From the NCBI GenBank assembly GCA_002747875.1, contig PDQT01000101.1, positions 1 to 32,272 on the forward strand: DNA of 32,272 bases, given 5' to 3'. A program made the position numbers and the translations under genes. Below, piece after piece: positions 15,067 to 22,639 of this stretch. Positions within the stretch are counted from its first letter, which is position 1, and each line of letters begins with the position of its first letter. The notes below the pieces were generated by a model, which saw only the letters and a program-made list of their open reading frames with translations, was not told the origin of the DNA and made no database searches. Source of the stretch: a bacterium DOLZORAL124_64_63 (GTDB lineage Bacteria; Krumholzibacteriota; Krumholzibacteriia; LZORAL124-64-63).

Positions 15067-16164
15067 ATGGAAGTCAAAGACCTGCCCGGCCCGCTGAAAG
15101 CGGCCATTCTTATACAGTGCCTGGAGCCCGGTCTCGCCGGACGGATCAAGAACGGACTGGAAGAACCGGACCGCGCCATTTTGGACGAGCGTCTCCAGCA
15201 ATTGGGCAGTATCGCTCCGGAATTGCGGGAAAAAGTGGCCCGTGAATTCCTGCACCGCCTCACCGGCGCGCCCCCGGGGCCTCCCATGGCCCTTGCCGGA
15301 AGTTCCGGGACCGCGCCGACTGCGGCCCTCGGCCTCGAATCGGCCGCCGGCCCCGGCTTCGCGCCCGCGCCATCTCCAGTCCCGGCCGCCGGGGCCGCGC
15401 CGCGCTCCGTTGTCTCCCCTCCCGAAACAGCCGGCCGGGAAACTCCGGAAGGCGGCGACCCGCCCCCCGGCTTCGCGCTGCTCCGGTCCGAACCGCCCGA
15501 AGAGCTGGCCCGGCTTATCAAAGACGAACATCCCCAGACCATTGCCGTCATCCTGACCCACCTGCCCGCGCAAAAGGCCGGAGACACCCTGGTGCTGCTG
15601 CCCGGGGATATCAAGGCCGACGTGGCTGCCCGCGTGGCCCTGGCGGGAAAATATTCCCCGGAAATGGTGGACGAAATCAATCGGGTCTTTCTGGATATCC
15701 TCAAAAAAAAGAGCCGGTCCACCGAACAGACCAGCGGATCAGCCGGCCTGGCGCGTCTGGCCGAAATGTTCAATCTCATGGAAAAAGACGAATCCGACGC
15801 CCTGCTGGCGGAAATCGAGGTGGAAAATCCCGTTCTCGCGGCCAGGGTGCGCCAGATAATGTTCGTATTCGACGATATCCTGCTCGTGGACGACCGGGGC
15901 CTCCAGCAGGTGCTGCGCAAAGTGGATACCAGAGAGATGGCCGTGGCCCTCAAGGCCTCTTCCGATGAAATCCGCGCCAAGATTTACCAGAATATGTCCG
16001 AACGGGCCGGGGCCATGCTCCGGGAAGAAATGGAAACCCTGGGGCCGGTGCGTATGCGGGACGTGGAATTGTCCCAGCAGACCATCATCAATATCATCCA
16101 GGAGATGGAATCCGACGGCGCTCTCATTATCCAGCGGGGCGGCAATACGGGATTCGTGGAATAG
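15067..16164 (+). CDS. fliG: Flagellar motor switch protein FliG with unusual N-terminal linker
   Basis: The 365-residue protein is about 30 residues longer than typical FliG. Residues 1-64 form the start of the N-domain (PLKAAILIQCLEP, then REKVAREFLHRL). Residues about 67-135 are a Pro/Ala/Gly-rich low-complexity linker that stands where a helical segment with a GG-x-x-YA-x-x-x-L motif is normally found. From FALLRSEPPEELARL onward the middle domain (EHPQTIAVIL, 154-163) and the torque-generating C-domain are normal, including MSERAGAMLREEMETLGPVR with its charged residues. FliG couples MotA to the rotor through FliF and FliM. No strong ribosome site is visible before ATG 15067. Confidence 0.92.
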   Translation: MEVKDLPGPLKAAILIQCLEPGLAGRIKNGLEEPDRAILDERLQQLGSIAPELREKVAREFLHRLTGAPPGPPMALAGSSGTAPTAALGLESAAGPGFAPAPSPVPAAGAAPRSVVSPPETAGRETPEGGDPPPGFALLRSEPPEELARLIKDEHPQTIAVILTHLPAQKAGDTLVLLPGDIKADVAARVALAGKYSPEMVDEINRVFLDILKKKSRSTEQTSGSAGLARLAEMFNLMEKDESDALLAEIEVENPVLAARVRQIMFVFDDILLVDDRGLQQVLRKVDTREMAVALKASSDEIRAKIYQNMSERAGAMLREEMETLGPVRMRDVELSQQTIINIIQEMESDGALIIQRGGNTGFVE

Positions 16165-16167
16165 GAC

Positions 16168-17085
16168 ATGCCCGCATCCCGCTCCTCCCGCAACCTCCCG
16201 CCGGATTCCCCGTCGAAATCCGTCCTGAACTCCAGGCCCATCCCATCCGACACTGATTTTGGTATCGTCAAGGCGGCCAGCGCCCGCGACCTGCCCCTGC
16301 TGCAATTTCCGGATCTTTCGGCCGAAACGAGACAGTCCGCCCGCCGCAGCCCGTCGGCGGATTCCTTTTCCGCCCTGAACAGAGACGCCGGGGCGCCGGG
16401 CGGATTCCAGACCCTGCGATTTGAAAACCGCCGCGAAATCTACCATGATCCCGAAGAAAAGGAGGCCCGGAAGCGGGCTGAACTGGAGCGCGCGGTGCAA
16501 GACGCCAAAAGCCGGGCCGCCGCTATTGAGGCCGAGGCCCGGGCTGCGGGCCTGGAAAAAGGGCGGAATCAGGGACTGGAAGAAATCCGGAACCAGTTCG
16601 CGGGGCTTCTGGACGGTCTGGCGAAAGAACTGGACACCACCGCTGCGGTCCGGGCGGAGATGATCCGCCGCCTTCAGACCGAAACCGCTGAGCTGGCCCT
16701 GGCCGTGGCCGAAAAAATCGCGTCCCATGAAATCCGCCATGGGGACGACACCCTCATGGCCATGATCCACAGGGCGCTGGAAGACGAGGCGGAACTGGGG
16801 CAGGTCATCATCCGGGTGAATCCCCGGGATGCGGACCGCCTGGACCTGGACTGCCTGCGGACGGAGCTGCCGCCCGGGAGCGTGCGCCGTCTTTCGCTGG
16901 AGGCGGATGAACGCATCCGGGACGGTTGTGTGCTGGAACTGCCCCGGGGCATGCTGGATCTGCGTCTTGCCCCCCAGATGGAGCGCATCCGGGAATCCTT
17001 TTCCGCCGTTGACCCGGGTACGGATCCGGTTTCTGATTCTGATCCGGTTTCTGATCTGGTTTCTGATCTGGGCCCGGCAGAATGA
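16168..17085 (+). CDS. fliH: Flagellar assembly protein FliH
   Basis: This is a 305-residue protein. The variable N-terminus (1-90) is followed by a long charged coiled coil (about 95-150, KEARKRAELERAVQDAKSR) with the FliH hallmark AAGLEKGRNQGLEEI, the GxxxG-like repeat region. A C-terminal FliH/V-ATPase-E-like domain (AELALAVAEKIASHEI, then VIIRVNPRDADRLD) completes it. FliH binds the FliI ATPase and tethers it to the C-ring. The last 24 residues (DPVSDSDPVSDLVSDLG) are encoded by tandem repeats and are probably an add-on. The stop overlaps fliI in an ATGA junction. Confidence 0.9.
   Translation: MPASRSSRNLPPDSPSKSVLNSRPIPSDTDFGIVKAASARDLPLLQFPDLSAETRQSARRSPSADSFSALNRDAGAPGGFQTLRFENRREIYHDPEEKEARKRAELERAVQDAKSRAAAIEAEARAAGLEKGRNQGLEEIRNQFAGLLDGLAKELDTTAAVRAEMIRRLQTETAELALAVAEKIASHEIRHGDDTLMAMIHRALEDEAELGQVIIRVNPRDADRLDLDCLRTELPPGSVRRLSLEADERIRDGCVLELPRGMLDLRLAPQMERIRESFSAVDPGTDPVSDSDPVSDLVSDLGPAE
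17023..17071 (+). repeat. 18-bp tandem repeats in the 3' end of fliH (left arm of an inverted pair)
   Basis: Units at 17023-17040 and 17041-17058 share GATCCGGTTTCTGAT in full, and a partial third unit runs to about 17070. They encode the DPVSDS/DPVSDL tail of FliH. The stretch 17044-17071 is the reverse complement, with 25 of 28 bases matching, of 18466-18493 on the other side of fliI. Confidence 0.9.
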
Positions 17086-18446
17086 GCAGCCTTCTTTCCG
17101 CCTACCGGGCCGCCTTGCGCCGGTGTGCGCCGGTGCGCCTGTCCGGCCGGGTGACCCGCGTCACCGGTCTGGTGGTGGAAGCCGATGGCCCGGCCATGCC
17201 CGTTGGCGGTATCTGCCGCATCCAAAACGCTTCCGGAACGGAATCCGCCGCCGAGGTGGTGGGATTCCAGGACGGCCGGACCCTGCTCATGCCCCTGGAG
17301 GAATTGCGGGGCATCGCACCAGGAGCCCGGGTAACGGCCCACGAAGATGGCCCTGCCGTGGCCGTGTCCACCCGGTTGCAAGGCCGGATACTCGACGGGC
17401 TGGGAAATCCCCTGGACAGCGGCCCGGCCCTCGGGGCATCCTCCCGCTATCCCGTCTACGCCCCGGCCGTGGAGGCCCTGCAGCGCCGCCCGGTCCGGGA
17501 TATCATGGATCTCGGCATCTGCGCCATCAACGGCCTGCTCACCGCAGGCCGGGGACAGCGCATGGGAATTTTTTCCGGCTCGGGCGTGGGAAAAAGCGTG
17601 CTTATGGGCATGATCGCCCGTCACGCCGGGGCCGATGTCAATGTGGTGGCCCTGGTGGGCGAGCGGGGCCGGGAACTCAATGAATTCATCCACCGGAACC
17701 TGGGAGAGGAAGGCCTCCGCCGTTCTGTGGTGGTGGTGGCCACCTCGGACAAGCCGCCCCTCATCCGTATGCGGGCCGCCTTTACCGCCACGGCCATCGC
17801 CGAATTCTTCCGGGACCAGGGCGCCAATGTGCTGCTCATGATGGATTCCCTGACCCGCTTTGCCATGGCCCGGCGCGAAATAGGGCTTTCCGCCGGAGAG
17901 CCGCCCACCGCCAAGGGCTATACCCCCTCGGTCTTTGCCCTTCTGCCCCAGCTGCTGGAGCGGGCCGGAGCCGGTCCCGACAACGGGTCCGGGGATATCA
18001 CCGGCCTGTATACCGTGCTGGTGGAAGGAGATGACATGAACGAACCTGTGGCCGACGCGGTGCGGGGCATTATTGACGGTCATATTGTTCTTTCCCGGAG
18101 TCTGGCCATGCGGAACCATTATCCGGCGATTGACGTGCCCGCCAGCGTGAGCCGCGTCATGAAGGATCTGGTGCCGGCCGGACACGGCCGCCTGGCCGGA
18201 CGGTTCAAGGAGGTGCTCACCGACTGGCGGGGCGCCGAGGATCTCATCAATATCGGGGCCTATGTCGCGGGCAGCAATCCGGCCATTGACCGGGCTATCC
18301 GCCTGCGGGGCCCCATGAACGCCTATCTGCGCCAGGATATTCCGGAACGGGTGGATTTTGAGGCCGCAGCCGCGCGGCTGGCCGAAATTTTTGCCTCCGA
18401 GCCGGAGGAAGACAGGGCCGCGCTCCCGGCGGATCCCGGGATCTGA
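17082..18446 (+). CDS. fliI: Flagellar type III export ATPase FliI
   Basis: The 454-residue protein has the rotary ATPase beta-subunit-like fold. Walker A is GIFSGSGVGKSVLMGM (about 163-178), followed by VVALVGERGRELNEFI, VVVVATSDKPPLIRMRAAF, Walker B with MMDSLTRFAMARREIGL and the PPTAKGYTPSVFALLPQLLERAG segment specific to FliI/type III ATPases. It powers and unfolds substrates at the export gate with FliH and FliJ. The start overlaps fliH by four bases. Short inverted repeats lie in the 3' end of fliH and just after its own stop, so the gene sits between two matching arrays. Confidence 0.96.
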   Translation: MSSLLSAYRAALRRCAPVRLSGRVTRVTGLVVEADGPAMPVGGICRIQNASGTESAAEVVGFQDGRTLLMPLEELRGIAPGARVTAHEDGPAVAVSTRLQGRILDGLGNPLDSGPALGASSRYPVYAPAVEALQRRPVRDIMDLGICAINGLLTAGRGQRMGIFSGSGVGKSVLMGMIARHAGADVNVVALVGERGRELNEFIHRNLGEEGLRRSVVVVATSDKPPLIRMRAAFTATAIAEFFRDQGANVLLMMDSLTRFAMARREIGLSAGEPPTAKGYTPSVFALLPQLLERAGAGPDNGSGDITGLYTVLVEGDDMNEPVADAVRGIIDGHIVLSRSLAMRNHYPAIDVPASVSRVMKDLVPAGHGRLAGRFKEVLTDWRGAEDLINIGAYVAGSNPAIDRAIRLRGPMNAYLRQDIPERVDFEAAAARLAEIFASEPEEDRAALPADPGI

Positions 18447-18465
18447 TCCGTGACCAGTCCAGGAG

Positions 18466-18501
18466 CCGGAACAGAAACCAGAACAGAAACCGGAACAGGA
18501 A
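18466..18501 (+). repeat. 12-bp tandem repeats before fliJ (right arm of the inverted pair)
   Basis: GGAACAGAAACC (18468-18479), AGAACAGAAACC (18480-18491) and GGAACAGGAA (18492-18501) form a near-perfect array in the leader of fliJ. Its reverse complement matches the array at the end of fliH (17044-17071) in 25 of 28 positions. Confidence 0.9.
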
Positions 18502-18509
18502 TTTCCCCC

Positions 18510-18959
18510 ATGTTTCACTTCCGCTTTGACGCTGCTTTGCGCCACCGGCGGTTCCTGGAAGACCAGGCCAAACGGGAGCTGGCCGAAGCCCTGCGGCGGG
18601 AAGAGGCCCGCCGGGAAGAAACGGCGGCGGCCCGGTCCCTGCGGCGGGAACGCCGGAATGAAATGGATCAGTTGCGCCTCGCCGGCGTGCATTCCGGTGA
18701 GATTTTGCAGTACCAGGCCTTTGACGAGCGGATGATCCGGGAAATAGAACAGCGGAAACGGATCCTGGCCGAAGCGGCCGGGGAAACGGCCCGATGCCGT
18801 GAATCCGTGCTTTCGGCCATGAAGGCACGAAAAATGCTGGAAATACTCGAAGACGCGGATCGGCGGGCCCATGCCGAGCGCCTGCGAAAAGAAGAAGAAA
18901 AATTCATCGGCGATATTGCCGTCGGCCGCCATATCCGCCGGCAGCGCACCCCGCGTTAG
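18510..18959 (+). CDS. fliJ: Flagellar export chaperone/stalk protein FliJ
   Basis: The 149-residue protein starts MFHFRFDAALRHRRFLEDQAK, the FliJ-type opening (F-x-F-x-L-x-x-x-L-x-x-R), and is almost wholly a charged antiparallel coiled coil without Pro, as expected for the FliI stalk. ATG 18510 is chosen over the upstream GTG (18450) because the extra 20 residues would be encoded by the tandem repeats and are unlike FliJ; AGGAA lies about eight bases before it. Sequence conservation in FliJ is low, so the call leans on position after fliI and on size. Confidence 0.88.
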   Translation: MFHFRFDAALRHRRFLEDQAKRELAEALRREEARREETAAARSLRRERRNEMDQLRLAGVHSGEILQYQAFDERMIREIEQRKRILAEAAGETARCRESVLSAMKARKMLEILEDADRRAHAERLRKEEEKFIGDIAVGRHIRRQRTPR

Positions 18960-18980
18960 CCCCCGTAACAGGAGGACATC

Positions 18981-20234
18981 GTGTACATACCCATTCCGGC
19001 AGGCCCCGGGCCTGCCGCTTCACAACCGGCGTATTCCGCCGCCGGACGATCATCCGCCCGGACGGCGGACGGTGCGGCCCCGGCTGAAACAGGAAGAGCC
19101 GGCAGTGGGGATGCCGGCGCTTCCGCACGGCTGTCCGACACATCCGCCTCCCGAACGGATCGGACGGATACGCCTGGAGACGCCACGCCGGAAAATGGAC
19201 CGGATAATGACTTCCTGGCCGCCGTGGCGGCCGCCGCCGGAACGGAATCCGGCGGAGCGGAAACCGTTCTCCGCCTTCTTTTCGGGGACAACTGGCGGCA
19301 GGCGGCCGATCAGCGGCCCCAGACCGGCAGCGGGCCGGACACCGCCCTGTCCGGAACCGCGTCTCAATTGCCGGCGTCCCTGAACACCGGCCTGTCGATG
19401 GATTCCGGACGAGGCGTCAATTTTTTGACGATCGCGGCTGACGGAAATACGACGGCCGCCACCGAAACCTTATGGAATGGACAACGGGCCGATGCCCTGA
19501 CCGCAGCCATGATCCATGCCAATGCTGCGGCGTCCGGAACCGGGACGGAACCGGCGGCTGCGGAGACGGCCGGCGATCTGATCGACGATATGGCCGAAGA
19601 ACTGCTGTCTGCATCCCGCAGGCAGGGAAAAAGCGGCGGGCTTCCAGCGGATGCCGCCGCCCTGATGGATGCCGCCGTCTTTTCCCGGAGAAAAAACGCT
19701 GCGGCGCCGGCCGCCGTGACGGAGGGAGAGAAAGCCGCCCGGCCCCCGTCCGAAACCGCGCTTCTTCACGGAACAACCGCATCCCGGGCTCTCCGGGCCG
19801 CAGACATCATGGACCAGGTCATGGACAGGGTCCGGGTGACGTCCTTCAAATCCGGGACCGGGGAAATCCGCGTGAATCTGTATCCGCCGGAACTGGGGCA
19901 GGTGCGCATGGAAGTGAGTTCGGACCAGCATCTCGTGAATATCCGCATCATGGCCGAAGCCCCGGTGGTCCGGGAGCTGATGGAACAGAACCTGGGCCAG
20001 CTCCGGGCCGACCTCCAGGCCCGGGGGCTGGAGATCGGAAATGTGGATGTCATGCTCACAAATGATCCGGGCGCATCCCCGAAAGACGCCTTTGCCGGAA
20101 ACGATGCGAAATCCGGGGCCGAATCAACGGCCGCCGCCGACGGGGATATGACGGCGCTTCCGGATTATCCCGTCGGACATTCCGGCTATGGAAACGGCGA
20201 AGCCCGGGCCGGCCGGGTAGATTATTTCGTCTGA
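18981..20234 (+). CDS. fliK: Flagellar hook-length control protein FliK
   Basis: The 417-residue protein has a long, Ala/Gly/Thr-rich disordered first part (1-270) and a compact C-terminal Flg_hook domain (about 280-365): GTGEIRVNLYPPELGQVRMEV, then NIRIMAEAPVVRELMEQNLGQLRADLQARGLEIGNVDV. This is the FliK architecture: a secreted ruler that switches export specificity at FlhB when the hook is complete. The tail after residue 365 is flexible. The GTG start at 18981 has an AGGAGG ribosome site six bases upstream. Confidence 0.92.
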   Translation: MYIPIPAGPGPAASQPAYSAAGRSSARTADGAAPAETGRAGSGDAGASARLSDTSASRTDRTDTPGDATPENGPDNDFLAAVAAAAGTESGGAETVLRLLFGDNWRQAADQRPQTGSGPDTALSGTASQLPASLNTGLSMDSGRGVNFLTIAADGNTTAATETLWNGQRADALTAAMIHANAAASGTGTEPAAAETAGDLIDDMAEELLSASRRQGKSGGLPADAAALMDAAVFSRRKNAAAPAAVTEGEKAARPPSETALLHGTTASRALRAADIMDQVMDRVRVTSFKSGTGEIRVNLYPPELGQVRMEVSSDQHLVNIRIMAEAPVVRELMEQNLGQLRADLQARGLEIGNVDVMLTNDPGASPKDAFAGNDAKSGAESTAAADGDMTALPDYPVGHSGYGNGEARAGRVDYFV

Positions 20235-20282
20235 TCTGTTTCCTTCGGCACGACGGCATTGCGGCCGCCAAGGGAGAACGAT

Positions 20283-20960
20283 ATGGCATTAAACGGCATT
20301 ACACCGTACACCACGGTCAATTCCGCAGCCAGCGCCACAAAAACGGGCAGGCCCGGCGAACTGGAACAGGACGATTTCCTCACCATGCTTGTGGCCCAAT
20401 TGCAGAACCAGGATCCGCTCAACCCCATGGATTCCACGGAATTCACGGCCCAGCTGGCCCAGTTCAACCAGTTGGAGCAATTGATGAACATCGGCAATCA
20501 GATGAAAACCGTGGTCTCCGGCCAGCAGATCTCGGCCAACACCCAGGCCGTCTCCTACATCGGCACGACGGTGACGGCCGGCAGCTCTGCCATTTCCGTG
20601 GCCGGGGGAAACGCCTCCAGCCTGACCTTTGATCTGGCGGGAGACGCGCGGTCCGTTTTCATCAGCATTTACGACGCCAACGGCGGCTATGTGACCACAC
20701 TCGAAAAAGGCCCCATGAGCGCCGGGCCCCATACAGTCAAGTGGAGCGCCGCCGACCGCAGCGGCAACGCCGTGAGCGACGGGCTCTACACCTATTCCAT
20801 TGCCGCCGCCGACGCCGACGGCGCCGCCGTGACCTCGACCGGCTATACAAAACAGGAAGTTACCGGCGTCGCCTTTTCCAGGGGCGCCGCCGTGCTGCTG
20901 ACCGACGTCGGCCAGATCGCCCTGACGGACGTTGTTTCCGTCGAAAAGACGGAAGACTAA
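20283..20960 (+). CDS. flgD: Flagellar hook capping protein FlgD
   Basis: The 225-residue protein shows the conserved N-terminal FlgD block DDFLTMLVAQLQNQDPLNPMDSTEF followed by QLAQFNQLEQL (about 30-70). The rest is the cap domain with the FlgD Ig-like segment (GPHTVKWSAADRSGNAVSDGLYTYSI). FlgD caps the growing hook and helps FlgE polymerise. ATG 20283 is preferred because GGGAGAA precedes it and the protein opens like FlgD; ATG 20259 would add eight residues. It ends 17 bases before flgE. Confidence 0.94.
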   Translation: MALNGITPYTTVNSAASATKTGRPGELEQDDFLTMLVAQLQNQDPLNPMDSTEFTAQLAQFNQLEQLMNIGNQMKTVVSGQQISANTQAVSYIGTTVTAGSSAISVAGGNASSLTFDLAGDARSVFISIYDANGGYVTTLEKGPMSAGPHTVKWSAADRSGNAVSDGLYTYSIAAADADGAAVTSTGYTKQEVTGVAFSRGAAVLLTDVGQIALTDVVSVEKTED

Positions 20961-20977
20961 AGAAAGGATCCGGAGAA

Positions 20978-22294
20978 ATGCTCAAAGCCCTGTTCACGGG
21001 AATATCCGCCCTGAACGCCTACGCCAACGGCATGAGCGTCATCGGCGATAATATTGCCAATGTGAAGACCACTTCCTTTAAATCCAATATGGCCACCTTT
21101 TCCAGCCTGTTGGGCGAAATCATGGAGGCCAAGCGCTATGGAGACGGCGTTTCCATGTGGAACGTAAACACCTCCTGGGCCCAGGGAGCCCCGGAATCCA
21201 CGGGAAATCCCACGGATCTGGCCATCAACGGGGAGGGCTTTTTCACCCTGCGGAACAATGAAAACAACGTGATGTATTACAGCCGGGCCGGGCAGTTCAA
21301 TTTCGACAAGAACGGCTATCTGGTCAATCCGGACGGACTGCGGGTTCAAGGTTATTACATCAACCCGGTCACCCGCGAAACCGGGGAAGCAGAAGATATC
21401 CGGGTGGAAATCGGCCTGGGTCAGCCTAACCCTACCACCAAGCTGCGCAGCATCCTGAATCTGGATTCCTCGCCCAGCAATCTGTCCACTTTTTCCACCA
21501 CCATGACGGTGTACGATTCCCTGGGAAACCCCATCCCCCTGACCATGTTTTTCACCAGAACCTCGGTACCCAATGAATGGGCCGTAGATGTGACGGTGCC
21601 CACGAAATACGCCGCTCTGGCCGATATCCAGATCAACGGCAATCCGGTGGCCGATCCCACGGATAATGCTGTCACCTATGATCCGGATACCCGGCCCGTC
21701 AAGCTGGTTTTCAACAGTTCCGGTGCCCTGACCACGGCTGGCGGGGCCGCCGCCGATCTGCGAATCAATATCGCCCTGTCCAACGGCGCCGTGATCAATC
21801 CGGACGCCACGAACCCCTCCACCAGCCAGGGAATCGAGTGGGATCTGTTCGATGATCTGGGCGTGAACAATGCCACCATCACCCAGTACGCTTCGCCCTC
21901 GGCCGCCACCGAACTTTCCCAGGACGGACTTCCGGCAGGGGCCCTGGAGGTGATCTCCGTTTCCGAGGAAGGGATCGTGACCGCAGTGTATTCCAACGGC
22001 CAGGTGGAACCTTTGGCCCAGCTCATGATCTCCACCTTCATTAATAATATGGGGCTGACGGGCAAGGGCAGAAATACCTATATCGAATCCGTGACCTCGG
22101 GCCAGCCAACGGCCGGCATTCCGGGAACGGGACCGCGCGGACTGATTTCTCCGGGGGAGCTGGAAATGAGCAATGTGGATCTTTCCACGGAATTCGTGAA
22201 CATGATCCAGGTACAGCGGGCCTATCAGGCCAATTCCAAGGTGATCACCACTTCGGACGAGATTTTACAGGAATTGATGAACCTGAAACGCTGA
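20978..22294 (+). CDS. flgE: Flagellar hook protein FlgE
   Basis: The 438-residue protein has both ends of the hook-family D0 domain: LFTGISALNAYANGMSVIGDNIANVKTTSFKS at the N-terminus and MSNVDLSTEFVNMIQVQRAYQANSKVITTSDEIL at the C-terminus. The middle holds the FlgE D1/D2 domains (NGEGFFTLRN, AGQFNFDKNGYLV). It forms the universal-joint hook. CCGGAG precedes ATG 20978. It is the last gene of the first half of the operon; the accessory insert starts right after its stop. Confidence 0.95.
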   Translation: MLKALFTGISALNAYANGMSVIGDNIANVKTTSFKSNMATFSSLLGEIMEAKRYGDGVSMWNVNTSWAQGAPESTGNPTDLAINGEGFFTLRNNENNVMYYSRAGQFNFDKNGYLVNPDGLRVQGYYINPVTRETGEAEDIRVEIGLGQPNPTTKLRSILNLDSSPSNLSTFSTTMTVYDSLGNPIPLTMFFTRTSVPNEWAVDVTVPTKYAALADIQINGNPVADPTDNAVTYDPDTRPVKLVFNSSGALTTAGGAAADLRINIALSNGAVINPDATNPSTSQGIEWDLFDDLGVNNATITQYASPSAATELSQDGLPAGALEVISVSEEGIVTAVYSNGQVEPLAQLMISTFINNMGLTGKGRNTYIESVTSGQPTAGIPGTGPRGLISPGELEMSNVDLSTEFVNMIQVQRAYQANSKVITTSDEILQELMNLKR

Positions 22295-22639
22295 CAGTCG
22301 CCTCCGAAAGGCAGGCTCAGGGATTGAGGTCGGCAGTGAGCTGCAGCTTGGGCCCGCCAAAGGCCGCATGCCGCCTTTGACGGGCCTGTGAATCGGCGGC
22401 AAGCTGCGACCGGGAAAAACAGGATGCACCAGAAAAACCACCTCCCGCCTTTCTCCTGTCTGGAGCGCTACCGCAACAAGGGCACCCGCCACTCCGCCTA
22501 CACCGAAGCCGACGATCAATATCGCCCGGACGGCACAACCGGGCGCTTTGAATTGGAGACCCTCGTCGCGCCGGGATGGCGGCCGCAAGCCACTATGCGA
22601 CAGGCCTGATCTGAAGCGCGACCGGTTGGAGTGTTTTTT
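22295..22639. other. Non-coding, structured region at the left edge of the accessory insert
   Basis: About 345 bases lie between flgE and the radical SAM gene. A large imperfect stem-loop occupies 22343-22407 and a smaller one (CGCCCGG at 22523-22529 with CCGGGCG at 22539-22545) follows. Both strands carry open frames of moderate length (for example 22388-22609 plus), but none has a ribosome site or a family I recognise. The stretch may be a dispersed genomic repeat or a structured RNA. Confidence 0.4.
22343..22407. repeat. Long imperfect stem-loop downstream of flgE
   Basis: The outer stem GCAGCTTG (22343-22350) pairs perfectly with CAAGCTGC (22400-22407). The inner arms GGCCCGCCAAAGGC (22351-22364) and GCCGCCTTTGACGGGCC (22370-22386) pair with two irregularities around a five-base loop. 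No T-run follows on the plus strand, so it is not a standard terminator. It could protect the upstream mRNA end or be part of a repeat family. Confidence 0.7.

Noticed and set aside
18450..18509. GTG 18450 as the fliJ start
   Set aside because: The added 20 residues come from the tandem repeat array and are unlike FliJ; ATG 18510 gives the conserved opening.
16674..18932. A 752-codon open frame on the minus strand opposite fliH, fliI and fliJ
   Set aside because: It is the antisense shadow of three well-supported genes in high-GC DNA, rich in Gly/His/Pro and without family motifs.
22388..22609. A 73-codon plus-strand frame between flgE and the radical SAM gene
   Set aside because: Starts inside the stem-loop and lacks a ribosome site; kept only as part of the non-coding region description.
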